64,000 nucleotides of DNA from Arthrobacter sp. TPD3018 (GCA_003075315.1 QDFQ01000001.1:310001-374000); one strand, 5' to 3'; positions 25,852-36,501 are shown, counted from the first letter of the stretch. Notes: a model not told the origin generated them from the sequence alone. A program made the numbers and translations.

Positions 25852-27168
25852 TTGCCCGATCCCCGTCGACCGCGTTTCAACCGTCAGCCCGTGGCTCCTG
25901 CCGAACCGCTCGGCACGCCGTCGCGCCGCGCCGCCATCCGCCTGCTCGATGCGGTGCTGCGCCGGGGCGAGCCGCTGGAACAGGCGCTGGTCGCCGCGAC
26001 GCGCCACGTCTACGGCCCCGACCGCGGCCTGGCGCATGCGATTGCGGCGGAGGTGCTGCGGCGTCTGCCCGATCTCGACGCTTTGATCGATTCGGTGACG
26101 GAGCGCCCGCTACCCGAGGATGCCAAGGCGCGCATGGCGTTGCGCATCGCACTGGTGCAGGCGCTGGTGCTGGGCACGCCGCATCATGCCGCGATCGCGA
26201 CCGTGCTGCCGCTGGTCGACGGCGGGCCGCGCAAGCTGGTGCATGGCGTGTTCGGCGCGATCGTCCGGTCGGGCGTGCTGCTGCCCGAAATTCCCGCGCT
26301 GCCGCCGAAGGTCGAGGCGCGGTGGGACGCCGCCTGGGGCCCCGAGATGGTCGAGGGCGCGGCACAGGCGATCGCCGCGCCGCCGCCGCTGGACCTCAGC
26401 CTTGCCGACCCCGCCGAAACCGAACACTGGGCGCGCGAGCTGGGCGGCACCAGCCTGATGCCGGGGCATGTCCGTCTGACCGACGCTGCCGCGGTCACTG
26501 AGCTGCCCGGCTTTGCCGAGGGACGCTGGTGGGTGCAGGATATCGCCGCCTCCATTCCCGCGCGGTTGCTGGCCGACGGGATCGCCGAAGGCGCTCAGGC
26601 GATCGATCTGTGCGCGGCGCCCGGCGGTAAGACGCTGCAACTCGCCGCTGCGGGCTATCGCGTTGCCGCGGTCGATGTATCCAACGCACGGATCAAGCGG
26701 CTGCGCGAGAACCTGTTCCGCACGCGGCTGAAGGCGGAGGTGATCGCCGCCGACGTGCTGAAATGGGCGCCGGATGCGCCGGCCGATGCGCTGCTGATCG
26801 ACGCGCCGTGCAGCGCCACCGGCATCTTCCGCCGCCATCCGGACGTGCTCCACCGCGTCCACCCGGCGATCATCGAGGAGATGGCGGGCCTGCAGGCCCG
26901 TTTGCTGGCCCGCGCCGCCGATTGGGTGAAGCCCGGCGGGCGCCTCGTCTTCGCGACGTGCAGCCTGGAGCCGGCGGAGGGCGAGGCGCAAGTCGACCGA
27001 TTCCTGGCCGATCGCCCGGACTATGCCATCGATGCGCCCGATGCCGCGCTGCTCCCACCGAGTGTCCCGGTGCAGGCCGGCGGCTACGTCCGCACGCTGC
27101 CGGGGATGCTGGCGGCAGAAGGTGGCTGCGACGGCTTCTTCATCGCACGGCTACGGCGCAAGAGCTGA
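25852..27168 (+). CDS. RsmB/NOP family class I SAM-dependent rRNA cytosine-C5 methyltransferase
   Basis: 438 residues from TTG 25852; no strong ribosome site, so the start may be slightly different. The N-terminal NusB-like RNA-binding domain runs to about residue 140 (RRAAIRLLDAVLRRGEPLEQ). The catalytic domain has the SAM motif DLCAAPGGKTLQLAAAGYRV, motif IV DAPCSATGIFRRHPD and the catalytic cysteine motif FATCSLEPAEGE. This is the two-cysteine m5C mechanism. RsmB of E. coli modifies 16S C967; the target here is inferred, so no gene symbol is given. Confidence 0.88.
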   Translation: MPDPRRPRFNRQPVAPAEPLGTPSRRAAIRLLDAVLRRGEPLEQALVAATRHVYGPDRGLAHAIAAEVLRRLPDLDALIDSVTERPLPEDAKARMALRIALVQALVLGTPHHAAIATVLPLVDGGPRKLVHGVFGAIVRSGVLLPEIPALPPKVEARWDAAWGPEMVEGAAQAIAAPPPLDLSLADPAETEHWARELGGTSLMPGHVRLTDAAAVTELPGFAEGRWWVQDIAASIPARLLADGIAEGAQAIDLCAAPGGKTLQLAAAGYRVAAVDVSNARIKRLRENLFRTRLKAEVIAADVLKWAPDAPADALLIDAPCSATGIFRRHPDVLHRVHPAIIEEMAGLQARLLARAADWVKPGGRLVFATCSLEPAEGEAQVDRFLADRPDYAIDAPDAALLPPSVPVQAGGYVRTLPGMLAAEGGCDGFFIARLRRKS

Positions 27169-27186
27169 CGCCGTCCAAAACTCCGC

Positions 27187-27215
27187 CGTCACCCCGGAAC
27201 GAGTCCGGGGTGACG
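27187..27215. repeat. Half palindromic element (GTCACCCCGGA type)
   Basis: GTCACCCCGGAACGAGTCCG followed by GGGTGACG: a single hairpin arm of the family found in full at 29744-29850 and 60651-60757. It lies between the rRNA methyltransferase gene and rpe and could act as a transcript-end hairpin. Confidence 0.7.
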
Positions 27216-27289
27216 AAGAGTGTGTGGCAAAGGATCAAACTCCACCCCAACCGCATTGCCATCGCCCGACAGGGGCTTAGAGAGGCGCC

Positions 27290-27946
27290 ATGCAGCCGGT
27301 CCGCATCGCCCCGTCCATCCTGTCCGCCGATTTCGCCAAATTGGGCGAAGAGGTCCGCGCCATCGATGCCGCGGGCGCCGACTGGATCCATATCGACGTC
27401 ATGGACGGCCATTTCGTCCCCAACATCACGATCGGCCCGGCCGTGGTGAAGGCGCTGCGCCCGCATACGACCAAGCCGTTCGATGTCCATCTGATGATTT
27501 CGCCCGTCGATCTGTACCTCGACGCTTTCGCCGAGGCGGGCGCCGACACGATCACCGTCCATCCGGAGGCGGGCCCCCACGTCCACCGCACGATCCAGCA
27601 CATCAAGGGGTTGGGCAAGCGCGCGGGCGTCGTGCTCAATCCGGCGACGCCGGCCAAGATGCTCGATTATCTGATCGACATGGTCGACCTCGTCCTCGTG
27701 ATGAGCGTCAATCCCGGCTTCGGCGGGCAGAGCTTCATCGATAGCCAGCTGAAGAAGATCGCCGCGATCCGCAAGATGATCGATCACAGCGGCCGTGCCA
27801 TCGACCTGGAGGTTGATGGCGGCGTCGACGCCGCGCACGCCCGCCGCTGCGTCGAGGCGGGTGCCGATGCGCTGGTCGCCGGCACCGCGGCCTTCCGTGG
27901 CGGGCCGGCGTGCTACGCCGCCAATATCGCCGCGCTGCGGGGCTGA
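27290..27946 (+). CDS. rpe: Ribulose-phosphate 3-epimerase
   Basis: 218 residues; GAGAGG upstream of ATG 27290. TIM-barrel enzyme interconverting ribulose-5-P and xylulose-5-P in the pentose phosphate pathway. Signatures: [17 protein letters not shown], the metal-site [40 protein letters not shown] and [15 protein letters not shown]. The metal-binding Asp/His residues are present. The heparinase-fold gene starts 8 nt after its stop, so they are likely cotranscribed. Confidence 0.95.
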   Translation: MQPVRIAPSILSADFAKLGEEVRAIDAAGADWIHIDVMDGHFVPNITIGPAVVKALRPHTTKPFDVHLMISPVDLYLDAFAEAGADTITVHPEAGPHVHRTIQHIKGLGKRAGVVLNPATPAKMLDYLIDMVDLVLVMSVNPGFGGQSFIDSQLKKIAAIRKMIDHSGRAIDLEVDGGVDAAHARRCVEAGADALVAGTAAFRGGPACYAANIAALRG

Positions 27947-27953
27947 TGCGCGA

Positions 27954-29717
27954 ATGAGCGACCTGTCGCCCCACCGTCATCCCGTGACCCCGCTCGACGG
28001 GCCGGATGCGCCCGACGGGATCGAGGAGGGCAAGCGCCTGATGCGCGTCGGCGGCGACAAGGGGCTCAGCCTCGCCGAGCGGCTCGCCGAACGCTTTCAC
28101 AAGCTGACGTGGCGCACGCCGATCCACACGATGCGGCTGAAGGGCCGCTATCCGCTGAAGCTGGTTGCGGTGCCCGACGACCCCGTGACGGGCGACGTGC
28201 GCCGCGGCCATGCGTTGTTGCGTGGCGAGCTGGCGTTCCAGGGCGAAACGCATCCGATCGATACGCTCGCGTTCAAGCGCGGCGATTGGGGTCGACCGTT
28301 CGCCGATTACGTCCACAGCTTCGCCTGGCTGCGCGATCTGTCGACCGTGGCGACGCGCGCGCAGGGCGCACCGATCGCCGAGGCGCTGATGGCGCGCTGG
28401 CTGGACGATTATGCCGAGCGGATCGATCCGCTGGCATGGCGCCCCGATCTGTGGGGCCGGCGGCTGCTGTTCTGGACGTGCCACGCGCCGCTCATCCTGT
28501 CGTCGACCGACCTCGTCTATCGATCGAGCGTCCTCAACACGCTGGCGCGCGGCGCCCGTCATCTCGATCGCGGTGCGGACAAGGCACCGCCGGGCGCGCC
28601 GCGCATCGCCGCCTGGTGCGGGGTCATCACCGCCGGCCTTCTCATCCCCGGCGGTGACCCGCGCCGTGCGTTCGGTGAGGCGGGCCTCGCGCGTGCGCTG
28701 GCGAGTGGGCTCACCGACGACGGCGGTTCGGTGTCGCGCAGCCCGGCAATGCTCGCCGACACGATCCAGCTGCTCAGCACCCTGCGCGAAGTCTATACGG
28801 CGCGGCGCGAAGAGATGCCCGAGGTGGCGCAGACCGCGCTCGCCCGTGCGGTGCCGGCGTTGCTCGGCGTGATGCATGGCGACCGCATGCTGGCGAGCTG
28901 GCAGGGTGCCGGCCCGGCGACCGCCGACGATCTGGCCGCGCTGATCGAGGCGAGCGGCATCCGGACGCGCCCGCTGCGTCAGGCACGCGACTGGGGCTAT
29001 CAGCGGCTCGCCGCGGGGGGCGCGGTGCTGATCGTCGATGCCGCCCCGCCGCCGATCGCCAAGGTGGTAGAGGGCGGGTGCGCCTCGACGCTGGCCTTCG
29101 AATTTTCGGACGGCGAGCAGCGTTTGGTCGTCAATTGCGGCGGCGCGCGTGCGGCCGTCGCGCAATTGCCCGCCGCCTTTGCCGAAGGGCTGCGCACCAC
29201 TGCGGCGCATTCGACGCTGACCGTCGGCGACTCCAATTCCACCGCGATCCACGCCGACGGCACGCTGGGCCGCGGCGTCGCGCAGGTCGAGCTGTCGCGG
29301 CAGGAATCGGACGTGGCGAGCCGGATCGAGGCGAGCCACGACGGCTATGTCCGGCGCTGGGGCCTTATCCACCGCCGCCAGTTGATGCTGACCGGCGACG
29401 GCAAGGAGCTGCGCGGCGAAGATGCGCTGCTGCCGCAGGGTCGCAAGCGCAAGGCGGGCATGGCGCCCTTCTGCATCCGCTTCCACCTCGGTGCCGGCGT
29501 GCAGGCGTCGCCGACCGCGGATGGCCTTGCAGCGTTGCTTCGCCTGCCCGGCGGTGCGCTGTGGCAGTTCCGCTGCCGCGGGGGGATGCTGACGATCGAG
29601 GATTCGCTTTGGATCGATGGCGAGGGGCGCCCCGTCGCGACGCAGCAGCTTGTCGTGTCCGGCGAAGCGCCGGCCGGCGGTGCGAATGTAAGCTGGGCGC
29701 TGAAGCGGGCGATCTGA
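27954..29717 (+). CDS. Heparinase II/III family protein
   Basis: 587 residues from ATG 27954. The N-terminal half is an alpha-toroid-like region ([51 protein letters not shown]) and the C-terminal half is the beta-rich heparinase II/III domain ([39 protein letters not shown]). Members cleave acidic polysaccharides, but many in sphingomonads are uncharacterised. No signal peptide is evident, which is odd for a polysaccharide lyase. It follows rpe by 8 nt. Confidence 0.85.
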   Translation: MSDLSPHRHPVTPLDGPDAPDGIEEGKRLMRVGGDKGLSLAERLAERFHKLTWRTPIHTMRLKGRYPLKLVAVPDDPVTGDVRRGHALLRGELAFQGETHPIDTLAFKRGDWGRPFADYVHSFAWLRDLSTVATRAQGAPIAEALMARWLDDYAERIDPLAWRPDLWGRRLLFWTCHAPLILSSTDLVYRSSVLNTLARGARHLDRGADKAPPGAPRIAAWCGVITAGLLIPGGDPRRAFGEAGLARALASGLTDDGGSVSRSPAMLADTIQLLSTLREVYTARREEMPEVAQTALARAVPALLGVMHGDRMLASWQGAGPATADDLAALIEASGIRTRPLRQARDWGYQRLAAGGAVLIVDAAPPPIAKVVEGGCASTLAFEFSDGEQRLVVNCGGARAAVAQLPAAFAEGLRTTAAHSTLTVGDSNSTAIHADGTLGRGVAQVELSRQESDVASRIEASHDGYVRRWGLIHRRQLMLTGDGKELRGEDALLPQGRKRKAGMAPFCIRFHLGAGVQASPTADGLAALLRLPGGALWQFRCRGGMLTIEDSLWIDGEGRPVATQQLVVSGEAPAGGANVSWALKRAI

Positions 29718-29743
29718 GGGGGCGTTCAGCCGCCCACTCCCCC

Positions 29744-29850
29744 CGTCACCCCGGACTCGTTCCGGGGTCCACTCTGCGGCGAGGGGGGCGTTGGAGCCTC
29801 CTGCCGCCCCCGTGCAGCCCGGTGGACCCCGGAACAAGTCCGGGGTGACG
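29744..29850. repeat. Dispersed palindromic element (GTCACCCCGGACTCG type), full copy
   Basis: Left arm starts CGTCACCCCGGACTCGTTCC; right arm is GGACCCCGGAACAAGTCCGG followed by GGTGACG. Core contains GCGGCGAGG. Lies between the heparinase-fold gene and purH. Related to 60651-60757 and to half copies at 16951-16980 and 27187-27215. Confidence 0.8.
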
Positions 29851-29946
29851 GGGGAATGGAGGCGAGCGCTCACAACTCCCACCTGTTCCCCGGCGCCATC
29901 CGTCGCTAGGGAACGCGCGCGAGACTCCTCCCCCGCTAGGACCATC

Positions 29947-31509
29947 ATGACCACGATCCCCATCCGCCGCGCCCTGCTGTCCGTGTCCGACAAGACGGGG
30001 GTCGTCGACCTCGCCCGCGCGCTTGCCGACAAGGGCGTCGAGCTCGTCTCGACCGGCGGCACCGCCAAGGCGTTGCGCGACGCCGGCCTGACCGTGAAGG
30101 ACGTCAGCGACCTTACCGGCTTCCCGGAGATGATGGACGGCCGCGTCAAGACGCTGCACCCGATGGTCCATGGCGGCCTGCTCGCCGTGCGCGACGACGC
30201 CGAGCATGCCAAGGCGATGACCGACCATGGCATCGGTGCGATCGACCTCGTCGTCGTCAACCTCTACCCGTTCGAGGCGACCGTAGCCCGCGGCGCCGAT
30301 CGCGACACGGTGATCGAGAATATCGACATCGGCGGCCCCAGCATGGTGCGCTCCGCCGCCAAGAACCACGCTTATGTCGCGATCGTGACCGATCCTGCCG
30401 ATTACGCGATCGTCGCGACCGGCGAGACCAGCCTCGACCAGCGTCGCCTGTTCGCTGCCAAGGCCTTCGCCGCCACCGCTTCCTATGACGGCGCGATCGC
30501 GCGCTGGTTCGGCACGGTCGATCAGGCCGAGGCCTTCCCGCCGGTCCTGCCCGTCACGATGCGCCGCGCGGCGACGCTGCGCTATGGCGAGAACCCGCAC
30601 CAGTCCGCCGCTTTCTACGCCAGCACCGATGGCGTGCGTGGCATCGGCCAGGCGCGCCAGGTGCAGGGTAAGGAACTCAGCTACAATAACCTCAACGATG
30701 CCGACGCGGCGCTGGAACTGGTCGCCGAATTCCGCGACGCCGCGCCGACCTGCGTCATCGTCAAGCACGCCAACCCGTGCGGCGTCGCGACGGGCAAGAC
30801 GCTGGAAGAAGCCTATGCCGAGGCGTTCGCCTGCGACACCGTCTCGGCGTTCGGCGGCATCATCGCGGTCAACCGTCCGCTCGACGCGGCGACCGCCAAG
30901 GCGATCACCGGCATCTTCACCGAAGTCGTCGTCGCACCGGACGCCGACGAAGAGGCGCTGGCGCTGTTCGCCGCCAAGAAGAATTTGCGCCTGCTGCTGA
31001 CCGGCGAGCTGCCCGATCCGGCGCGTGCCGGCCTGTTCGCCAAGACGATCGCCGGCGGCTGGCTGGTGCAGGATCGCGACGCGGGCGTACCGGGCGACCT
31101 CAAAGTCGTGACCAAGCGTGCGCCGACCGAACAGGAGCTGGCGGATTGCCGCTTCGCCTGGACGATCGCCAAGCACGTCAAGTCGAACGCCATCGTCTAT
31201 GCCAAGGACGGCGCGACCGCCGGCGTAGGCGCGGGGCAGATGAACCGCCTCGAATCCGCCCGCATCGCGGCGTGGAAGGCGAAGGACGCGGCGGAGAAGG
31301 CCGGTTGGGCGCAGCCGCGGACGATCGGCTCGGCGGTGGCGTCGGACGCCTTCTTCCCCTTCGCCGACGGCCTGATGGCGGCGGTAGAGGCGGGCGCGAC
31401 CGCAGTGATCCAGCCGGGCGGCTCGATCCGCGACGATGAGGTGGTCGCGGCGGCCGATGCGGCGGGCCTCGCGATGGTCTTCACTGGTATGCGTCACTTC
31501 CGGCACTGA
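29947..31509 (+). CDS. purH: Bifunctional AICAR transformylase/IMP cyclohydrolase
   Basis: 520 residues from ATG 29947, the usual PurH length. It catalyses the last two steps of de novo IMP synthesis. The N-terminal MGS-like IMP cyclohydrolase domain contains [16 protein letters not shown] and [14 protein letters not shown]; the C-terminal transformylase domain has the catalytic KHANPCG ([13 protein letters not shown]), [13 protein letters not shown], and the end [20 protein letters not shown]. No purine riboswitch is recognisable upstream. A hairpin follows. Confidence 0.96.
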   Translation: MTTIPIRRALLSVSDKTGVVDLARALADKGVELVSTGGTAKALRDAGLTVKDVSDLTGFPEMMDGRVKTLHPMVHGGLLAVRDDAEHAKAMTDHGIGAIDLVVVNLYPFEATVARGADRDTVIENIDIGGPSMVRSAAKNHAYVAIVTDPADYAIVATGETSLDQRRLFAAKAFAATASYDGAIARWFGTVDQAEAFPPVLPVTMRRAATLRYGENPHQSAAFYASTDGVRGIGQARQVQGKELSYNNLNDADAALELVAEFRDAAPTCVIVKHANPCGVATGKTLEEAYAEAFACDTVSAFGGIIAVNRPLDAATAKAITGIFTEVVVAPDADEEALALFAAKKNLRLLLTGELPDPARAGLFAKTIAGGWLVQDRDAGVPGDLKVVTKRAPTEQELADCRFAWTIAKHVKSNAIVYAKDGATAGVGAGQMNRLESARIAAWKAKDAAEKAGWAQPRTIGSAVASDAFFPFADGLMAAVEAGATAVIQPGGSIRDDEVVAAADAAGLAMVFTGMRHFRH

Positions 31510-31563
31510 TCGGGACGGCATACACCATTCCATCTAGCCTATTTGGTTAAATTCTGATAGAGG

Positions 31564-31594
31564 GAGCATCGGGCCGCATGGCTCGGTGCTCTTT
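31564..31594 (+). terminator. Terminator hairpin after purH
   Basis: GAGCATCGGGCC, loop GCAT, GGCTCGGTGCTC, then TTTCTC. The arms pair with two G-U/mismatch positions. 54 nt past the purH stop. Confidence 0.65.
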
Positions 31595-31676
31595 CTCAAT
31601 ACCGGACACAACAACGCGACCTTGGCGTCCGTGTGCCATCAGCGCCCGAGAGTAATGGCGGGTCGGCCCTTCCATT

Positions 31677-31753
31677 CGTCATTGCGAGCGTAGCGAAGCA
31701 ACCCAGGGCGTACGGGTCCGGCTCTGGATTGCTTCGCTACGCTCGCAATGACG
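31677..31753. repeat. Dispersed palindromic element (GTCATTGCGAGCG type)
   Basis: Left CGTCATTGCGAGCGTAGCGA and right TCGCTACGCTCGCAATGACG are exact inverse complements. Same family as 5677-5753. It lies in the 367-nt gap between convergent purH and flippase genes; apart from it and the purH hairpin nothing else is seen there. Confidence 0.85.
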
Positions 31754-31876
31754 GACAGGGAGAATGTCATCATGGCCCGCGCCGACGCCGTCCCTGCGGG
31801 GCCCTGCTTCATCGGACGAGGGTGTCATCCGAAAAACATCCTCCTCGGCGTGACTTTTGTGACTTTTCGCGAGCGC

Positions 31877-33391
31877 TCAGCGCACCGGCGATCCGACGTT
31901 GGGCAGGGTCGCTTCCTCTGCGGTCGGCATCTTGCCGAACAGCGCCCGGTCCGCCGGGCCGAACGCCCATTTCCACAGCACGAACAGATAGGTCGCGGCG
32001 ATCGCGGGTTCGCCGCCGGCCAGCTCCAGCCATTCGAAGTCGTGCGGCAGCATCGTGAACGCCGCGCCGACGACGATCGCAGCCAGCGCCGCCCCCGCCA
32101 GCGACCAGCGCCATGGCGACACGGGTGCGGACAGGATCCGCCCGAGCAGCCGTGCCTTGATGATCGAGGTGAGGCCGACGCCGATCATCAGCGCCACCGC
32201 CGGTCCAGCCGCCTGCCATGTCTGGGGCAGGCCCAGTCGTCGCATGCCGAGGATCAGCGCAAAGCTCAGTGCGATCTGCACGCCCAGCATCGCGATGGAA
32301 ATCATCAGGTTACGGTGCCGCGCGGTGTAGACCAGCGCCGATTCGCACACCGCGCCGGTCGAGGCGAGCACTTCGGCGAACAGCAGGAAGCCCAGCGCCG
32401 CGCTGCCCGACACGAATTGCGGGCCGACGACGCCCATTACCGCTTCGGCGGGGATCGAGCCCATCAGCGCGAGGCCGGTCTGCGCCGCCATGATCCAGAA
32501 GGCGACCTGCCGCACCTGATTGGCGATCGCGGCGCGGTCGTTCACCGCCAGGCTCTGCGTGATGACGGGGCCAAGGATGGGGTCGAAGCTGGTCTTCAGC
32601 TTCTGCGGCAGCGATGCGACCTGCTGCGCCATGTAATAGATGCCGACGACCTTGGGTTCGAACATCACGCCCAGGATGAAGCGATCGACGTTGCGGGTGC
32701 CCCATTCCAGCGCATCCGCCCCCGCCAAGGGCGCGTTGGCGCGGGCGAGGCGGAACAACTGCCCCAGATGCGGCGACCAACCATGCGGTACGCCATAGCT
32801 GCGGATGAAGGGCACGAAGCTGGCGATCAGTGCCGCGATCATCGACGCGACATAGGAGAGGACGAGGCCGTCCTTGATCGTGACGAACGAGAAGACCCAG
32901 GCCGCGATCGAGATCGTCCATGGCTCCACCACCGCGCGTGCGGTGACGGTGGCCTTCACATTGTGGCGATAGGCGAGCGCGGCGAGGCTGACGTCGGACC
33001 ACGCCACCGCGACGATGATGCAGGGCAGGAAGCGGTCCAGTCCCGTCACCTGCGTATTGGCGTACATCACCTCCGGAAAGGCGATCAGCACCGCACTCGC
33101 CGCCATCGACAGGACGAAGGCGAGCGCCAGCGCGTCCCAGACGACGCAGACATGCGGCTGATCGGAAGAGGACAGCGCCTGTGCGAGGCCGCGCTTCAGG
33201 CCGAGCGTTGCGACGAGGGCGGCGAGTTCGACCACCACCACGGCGAGCGCAAAGCGGCCGACGAGGTCCGGGCCATACAGCCGGCCCGCGATGAACAGGA
33301 ACGGGATGCGCGCGGCGAGGCGCAGGACGAAGCCCGCGATATTGGTGCGGCCGCCTTTGGCGAGCGCATCGATGTCCTTGGTTTCGGTCAC
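31877..33391 (-). CDS. Polysaccharide flippase-like membrane protein (MOP superfamily)
   Basis: 504 residues with about 12-14 predicted transmembrane helices (for example FALAVVVVELAALVATLGLK and LALAFVLSMAASAVLIAFPE). The layout matches Wzx/oligosaccharide-flippase proteins, which move lipid-linked sugars across the inner membrane. A MATE-type antiporter is less likely because the loop RNVDRFILGVMFEPKVVGIY is a flippase hallmark. No glycosyltransferase or polymerase genes surround it, so its glycan is unknown. Separated from polA (same strand, upstream) by a palindromic element. Confidence 0.82.
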   Translation of the reverse strand: MTETKDIDALAKGGRTNIAGFVLRLAARIPFLFIAGRLYGPDLVGRFALAVVVVELAALVATLGLKRGLAQALSSSDQPHVCVVWDALALAFVLSMAASAVLIAFPEVMYANTQVTGLDRFLPCIIVAVAWSDVSLAALAYRHNVKATVTARAVVEPWTISIAAWVFSFVTIKDGLVLSYVASMIAALIASFVPFIRSYGVPHGWSPHLGQLFRLARANAPLAGADALEWGTRNVDRFILGVMFEPKVVGIYYMAQQVASLPQKLKTSFDPILGPVITQSLAVNDRAAIANQVRQVAFWIMAAQTGLALMGSIPAEAVMGVVGPQFVSGSAALGFLLFAEVLASTGAVCESALVYTARHRNLMISIAMLGVQIALSFALILGMRRLGLPQTWQAAGPAVALMIGVGLTSIIKARLLGRILSAPVSPWRWSLAGAALAAIVVGAAFTMLPHDFEWLELAGGEPAIAATYLFVLWKWAFGPADRALFGKMPTAEEATLPNVGSPVR

Positions 33392-33407
33392 GACAGAACG
33401 GGCAAGC

Positions 33408-33502
33408 CGCCCTCACCCTTCCGCGCCTTCGGCGCTCCTTCCCTCTCCCATTGGGAGAGGGAAGGGGCCCGCCCGGCGCAGCCGGGTGGGAAGGGTGAGG
33501 GC
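33408..33502. repeat. Dispersed palindromic element (CCCTCACCCTTCC type)
   Basis: GCCCTCACCCTTCCGC at the left and GGAAGGGTGAGGGC at the right, with an inner CCCTCTCCCATTGGGAGAGG hairpin. A member of the same family forms the 5' end of the EnvC-like gene (56249-56336). Fills most of the gap between polA and the flippase gene. Confidence 0.8.
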
Positions 33503-33527
33503 GAGCGCGAGCGCGAGGCGGCCATGA

Positions 33528-36296
33528 TCAATGCGCCGCCCCCCAGCTCGCGCCGACGCCGATCTCGATCCCCAGCGGCACGGACAGTTCGACCGCCGGC
33601 GCGGCGGCCTCTGCCATCACGCGCTCGATCACCGGCTTGGCCGCGTCGACGTCGCCTTCCGGCAATTCGAACACCAGTTCGTCGTGGACCTGCAACAGCA
33701 TCTGCACGTTCGGCAGCCCCGCCGCGAGCAGGGCCGGCTCCATCCGCACCATCGCGCGCTTGATGATGTCGGCGCTGGTGCCCTGGATCGGTGCGTTGAT
33801 CGCGGCGCGCTCGGCGCCCTGGCGTTCGTGCTGCACCTTGCTGCGAATACGGGGGAAGTGCGTCTTCCGCCCGAACAGCGTCGTCGTATAGCCGCGCTCG
33901 CGCACGCTCTGCGTCGTCTCGGCAATGTAATTGTTGATGCCGGGGAAGCGATCGAAATAGCGGTCGATCATCGCCTGCGCCTCGTCGGCGGTGACGTCGA
34001 GCCGCCCGGCCAGCCCCCAGCGGCTGATACCGTAGAGGATCGCGAAGTTGATCGTTTTCGCCCGGCCGCGCGTGTCGCGATTGACCTCGCCGAACAGCTC
34101 CATCGCGGTGAGCGAGTGGATGTCGTCGCCATTGGCGAAGGCGGCCTTCAGCGCCGGGACGTCCGCCATATGCGCCGCCAGCCGCAGCTCGATCTGCGAA
34201 TAGTCGGCCGCAAGGATGACGTTGCCCGGTTCGGCAACAAAGGCGTCGCGGATCTGTCGCCCCACTTCGGTGCGGATCGGGATGTTCTGCAGGTTCGGCT
34301 CGGTCGACGACAGGCGGCCGGTCTGCGCGCCGGTCAGGCTGTAGCTGGTGTGGACGCGGCCGGTGCGCGGGTTGATCTCGTTCTGCAGCGCGTCGGTATA
34401 GGTGTTCTTGAGCTTGGTCAGCTGGCGCCAGTCGAGCACGCGTGCGGCGATCTCGGCCCCCGGCGAATCCTTGTCGGCGGCGATCCGCTCCAGTTCGTTG
34501 ACGTCGGTCGAATAGACGCCGGACTTGCCCTTGCGGCCGCCCTTGATGCCCATGCGTTCGAACAATACGTCGCCCAGCTGTTTGGGGCTGCCGATCGTGA
34601 AGGGCGCGCCGGCGAGGCCGTGGATCACGGTTTCGAGCGCGGCGATCTGTTCGCTGAACCCGGCCGACAGCGCGGACAGCTTCTCGCGGTCGACCTTGAT
34701 CCCGCGCGTCTCCATGCGCGCGATCACCGGCACCAGCGGGCGGTCGACCATTTCGTACACGCGGGTAGCCTCTTCGGCGGGCAGCCGTGCTTTGAAGCGT
34801 TTCCACAGGCGATAGGTGACGTCGGCGTCCTCGGCGGCGTAGCGCGTCGCCGATTTCAGGTCGATCTCGTGGAAGCCGCGCTGCGATTTCCCCGTGCCGA
34901 CCACGTCCTTGTAGGCGATGCAGCTGTGCGACAGGTGCGTCGCGGCGAGTTCGTCCATACCGTGGCCGTGCAGCCCGGCGTCGAGGTCGAAGCTCATCAC
35001 GATCGTGTCGTCGTGCGGCGCGACGGCGATGCCGGCGAGACCAAGTACGATCATGTCGAACTTCAGATTGTGCCCGATCTTGAGCACAGACGCGTCCTCG
35101 CACAGCGTCTTCAGCCGCGCGAGCGCCTCGGCCCGGTCGATCTGCACCGGGTTTTCGGCGAGCAGGTCCGTCGTGCCGTGACCCAAGGGGATATAGCACG
35201 CCTTGTTGGCGCCCAGGGCGAGCGACACGCCGACCAGATCGCAGCGCGTCGCGTCGGTGCCGGTCGTCTCGGTATCGATCGCGACCCAGCCCTGGTGCTG
35301 CGCCTCGGCGACCCAGCGGTCGAGCGTCGCGGTATCGACCACCGTCTCATAGCCGTCATGGTCGCACGGCGGATCGGCTTCGAACGGCACGTCGGCGGGC
35401 GCCGCGACGGGAGCGTCCGCGACCTGACCCAGCCGGTTCATCAGCGTCTTGAAGCCGTGATGCTCCAGGAAGGCGCGCAGCGGCGCATCGGGAATGCCGC
35501 TCGCGGGCAGTTCCAGTTCCTCGAGGGGATGGACGAGCGGTACGTCGCAGGCCAATTCGACCAGCTTGCGGCTGAGACGCGCCGCCTCGGCATGCTCGAT
35601 CAGATTTTCGCGCAGCTTGCCCTTCTTGAACGTGTCGGACGCCGCCGCGGCGAGCACGCCCTCGACATCGCCATGTTCCAGGATCAGCTTCGCGGCGGTC
35701 TTCGGGCCGACGCCGGGGACGCCGGGCACATTGTCGACGCTGTCGCCCATCAGCGCGAGCACGTCGCCGAGCTTCTCCGGGCCGACGCCGAACTTCTCGA
35801 CCACCGCATCCGGTCCGAGACGTCGGTTGTTCATCGTGTCCAGCATGTCGACCGACGGATCGGTCATCAGCTGCATCAGATCCTTGTCGGAACTGACGAT
35901 CGTCACCTGCCAGCCCTGCGCCAGCGCCGCCTTGGTGTAGCTGGCGATCAGATCGTCCGCCTCCCAGCCTTCCTCCTCGATGCAGGGCAGCGAGAAGGCG
36001 CGGGTGGCGTCGCGGATCATCGGGAATTGCGGGACGAGATCTTCCGGCGGCGGCGGACGGTGCGCCTTGTACTGGTCGTACATCGCGTTGCGGAAGGTCT
36101 GCGACGATTTGTCGAGGATGACCGCCATGTGCGTCGGGCCATCCGCCTTGTGCAACTCGTCGGCGAGCTTCCACAGCATGGCGGTATAGCCATAGACGGC
36201 GCCGACCGGCTCGCCGTGCCGGTTGGTGAGCGGCGGCAGGCGGTGATAGGCGCGGAAGATATAGCCCGAGCCGTCGACGAGATAGAGATGGGGCAT
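33528..36296 (-). CDS. polA: DNA polymerase I
   Basis: 922 residues. Three domains: 5'-3' exonuclease (1 to about 290, YLVDGSGYIFRAYHRLPP, DKDLMQLMTDPSVDMLD), 3'-5' proofreading exonuclease (about 320-520, WVAIDTETTGTDATRCDLVG with the first catalytic Asp/Glu retained), and the polymerase domain (DYSQIELRLAAH, TINFAILYGISRWGLAGRL, LLQVHDELVFE). Retained exonuclease acidic residues suggest active proofreading. Functions in Okazaki fragment maturation and repair. Gene order polA then flippase on the minus strand. Confidence 0.97.
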   Translation of the reverse strand: MPHLYLVDGSGYIFRAYHRLPPLTNRHGEPVGAVYGYTAMLWKLADELHKADGPTHMAVILDKSSQTFRNAMYDQYKAHRPPPPEDLVPQFPMIRDATRAFSLPCIEEEGWEADDLIASYTKAALAQGWQVTIVSSDKDLMQLMTDPSVDMLDTMNNRRLGPDAVVEKFGVGPEKLGDVLALMGDSVDNVPGVPGVGPKTAAKLILEHGDVEGVLAAAASDTFKKGKLRENLIEHAEAARLSRKLVELACDVPLVHPLEELELPASGIPDAPLRAFLEHHGFKTLMNRLGQVADAPVAAPADVPFEADPPCDHDGYETVVDTATLDRWVAEAQHQGWVAIDTETTGTDATRCDLVGVSLALGANKACYIPLGHGTTDLLAENPVQIDRAEALARLKTLCEDASVLKIGHNLKFDMIVLGLAGIAVAPHDDTIVMSFDLDAGLHGHGMDELAATHLSHSCIAYKDVVGTGKSQRGFHEIDLKSATRYAAEDADVTYRLWKRFKARLPAEEATRVYEMVDRPLVPVIARMETRGIKVDREKLSALSAGFSEQIAALETVIHGLAGAPFTIGSPKQLGDVLFERMGIKGGRKGKSGVYSTDVNELERIAADKDSPGAEIAARVLDWRQLTKLKNTYTDALQNEINPRTGRVHTSYSLTGAQTGRLSSTEPNLQNIPIRTEVGRQIRDAFVAEPGNVILAADYSQIELRLAAHMADVPALKAAFANGDDIHSLTAMELFGEVNRDTRGRAKTINFAILYGISRWGLAGRLDVTADEAQAMIDRYFDRFPGINNYIAETTQSVRERGYTTTLFGRKTHFPRIRSKVQHERQGAERAAINAPIQGTSADIIKRAMVRMEPALLAAGLPNVQMLLQVHDELVFELPEGDVDAAKPVIERVMAEAAAPAVELSVPLGIEIGVGASWGAAH

Positions 36297-36447
36297 CGTG
36301 GGTGCCGTTTAGCGGATCGGCGGGGGCGCACCAACCTCTGGCGAGCAGGGTCGCAAGCTTTGGCGGAGTGTGGCTTTTGGGGCACAAAATGCCCCTTCGG
36401 TCCGCTCTTGCTGGGTGGAGAGGGGGCTTCGGTCGCTATGTCCCGTA

Positions 36448-36500
36448 TCCTCCCCCTCCGTCACCGCTTTGCGGTGCCACCCCCCCCTGGCGGGGGGGGC
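36448..36500. repeat. Partial copy of the 135-bp palindromic element
   Basis: Contains CCTCCGTCACCGCTTTGCGG and GTGCCACCCCCC, closely matching the right half of the element at 43301-43435 (CCTCCGTCACCGCTGCGCGG). It abuts the stop of the beta-lactamase-fold gene. An unrelated hairpin GGGGCA-CAAAA-TGCCCC lies at 36379-36395. Confidence 0.55.
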
Positions 36501-36501
36501 T

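Noticed and set aside
27735..30260. 841-codon minus-strand frame over rpe, heparinase and purH
   Set aside because: Crosses three well-supported plus-strand genes and two repeats.
36379..36395. Hairpin GGGGCA-CAAAA-TGCCCC as terminator of the beta-lactamase-fold gene
   Set aside because: In the minus direction it is followed by A-rich rather than T-rich sequence, so it does not fit a rho-independent terminator.
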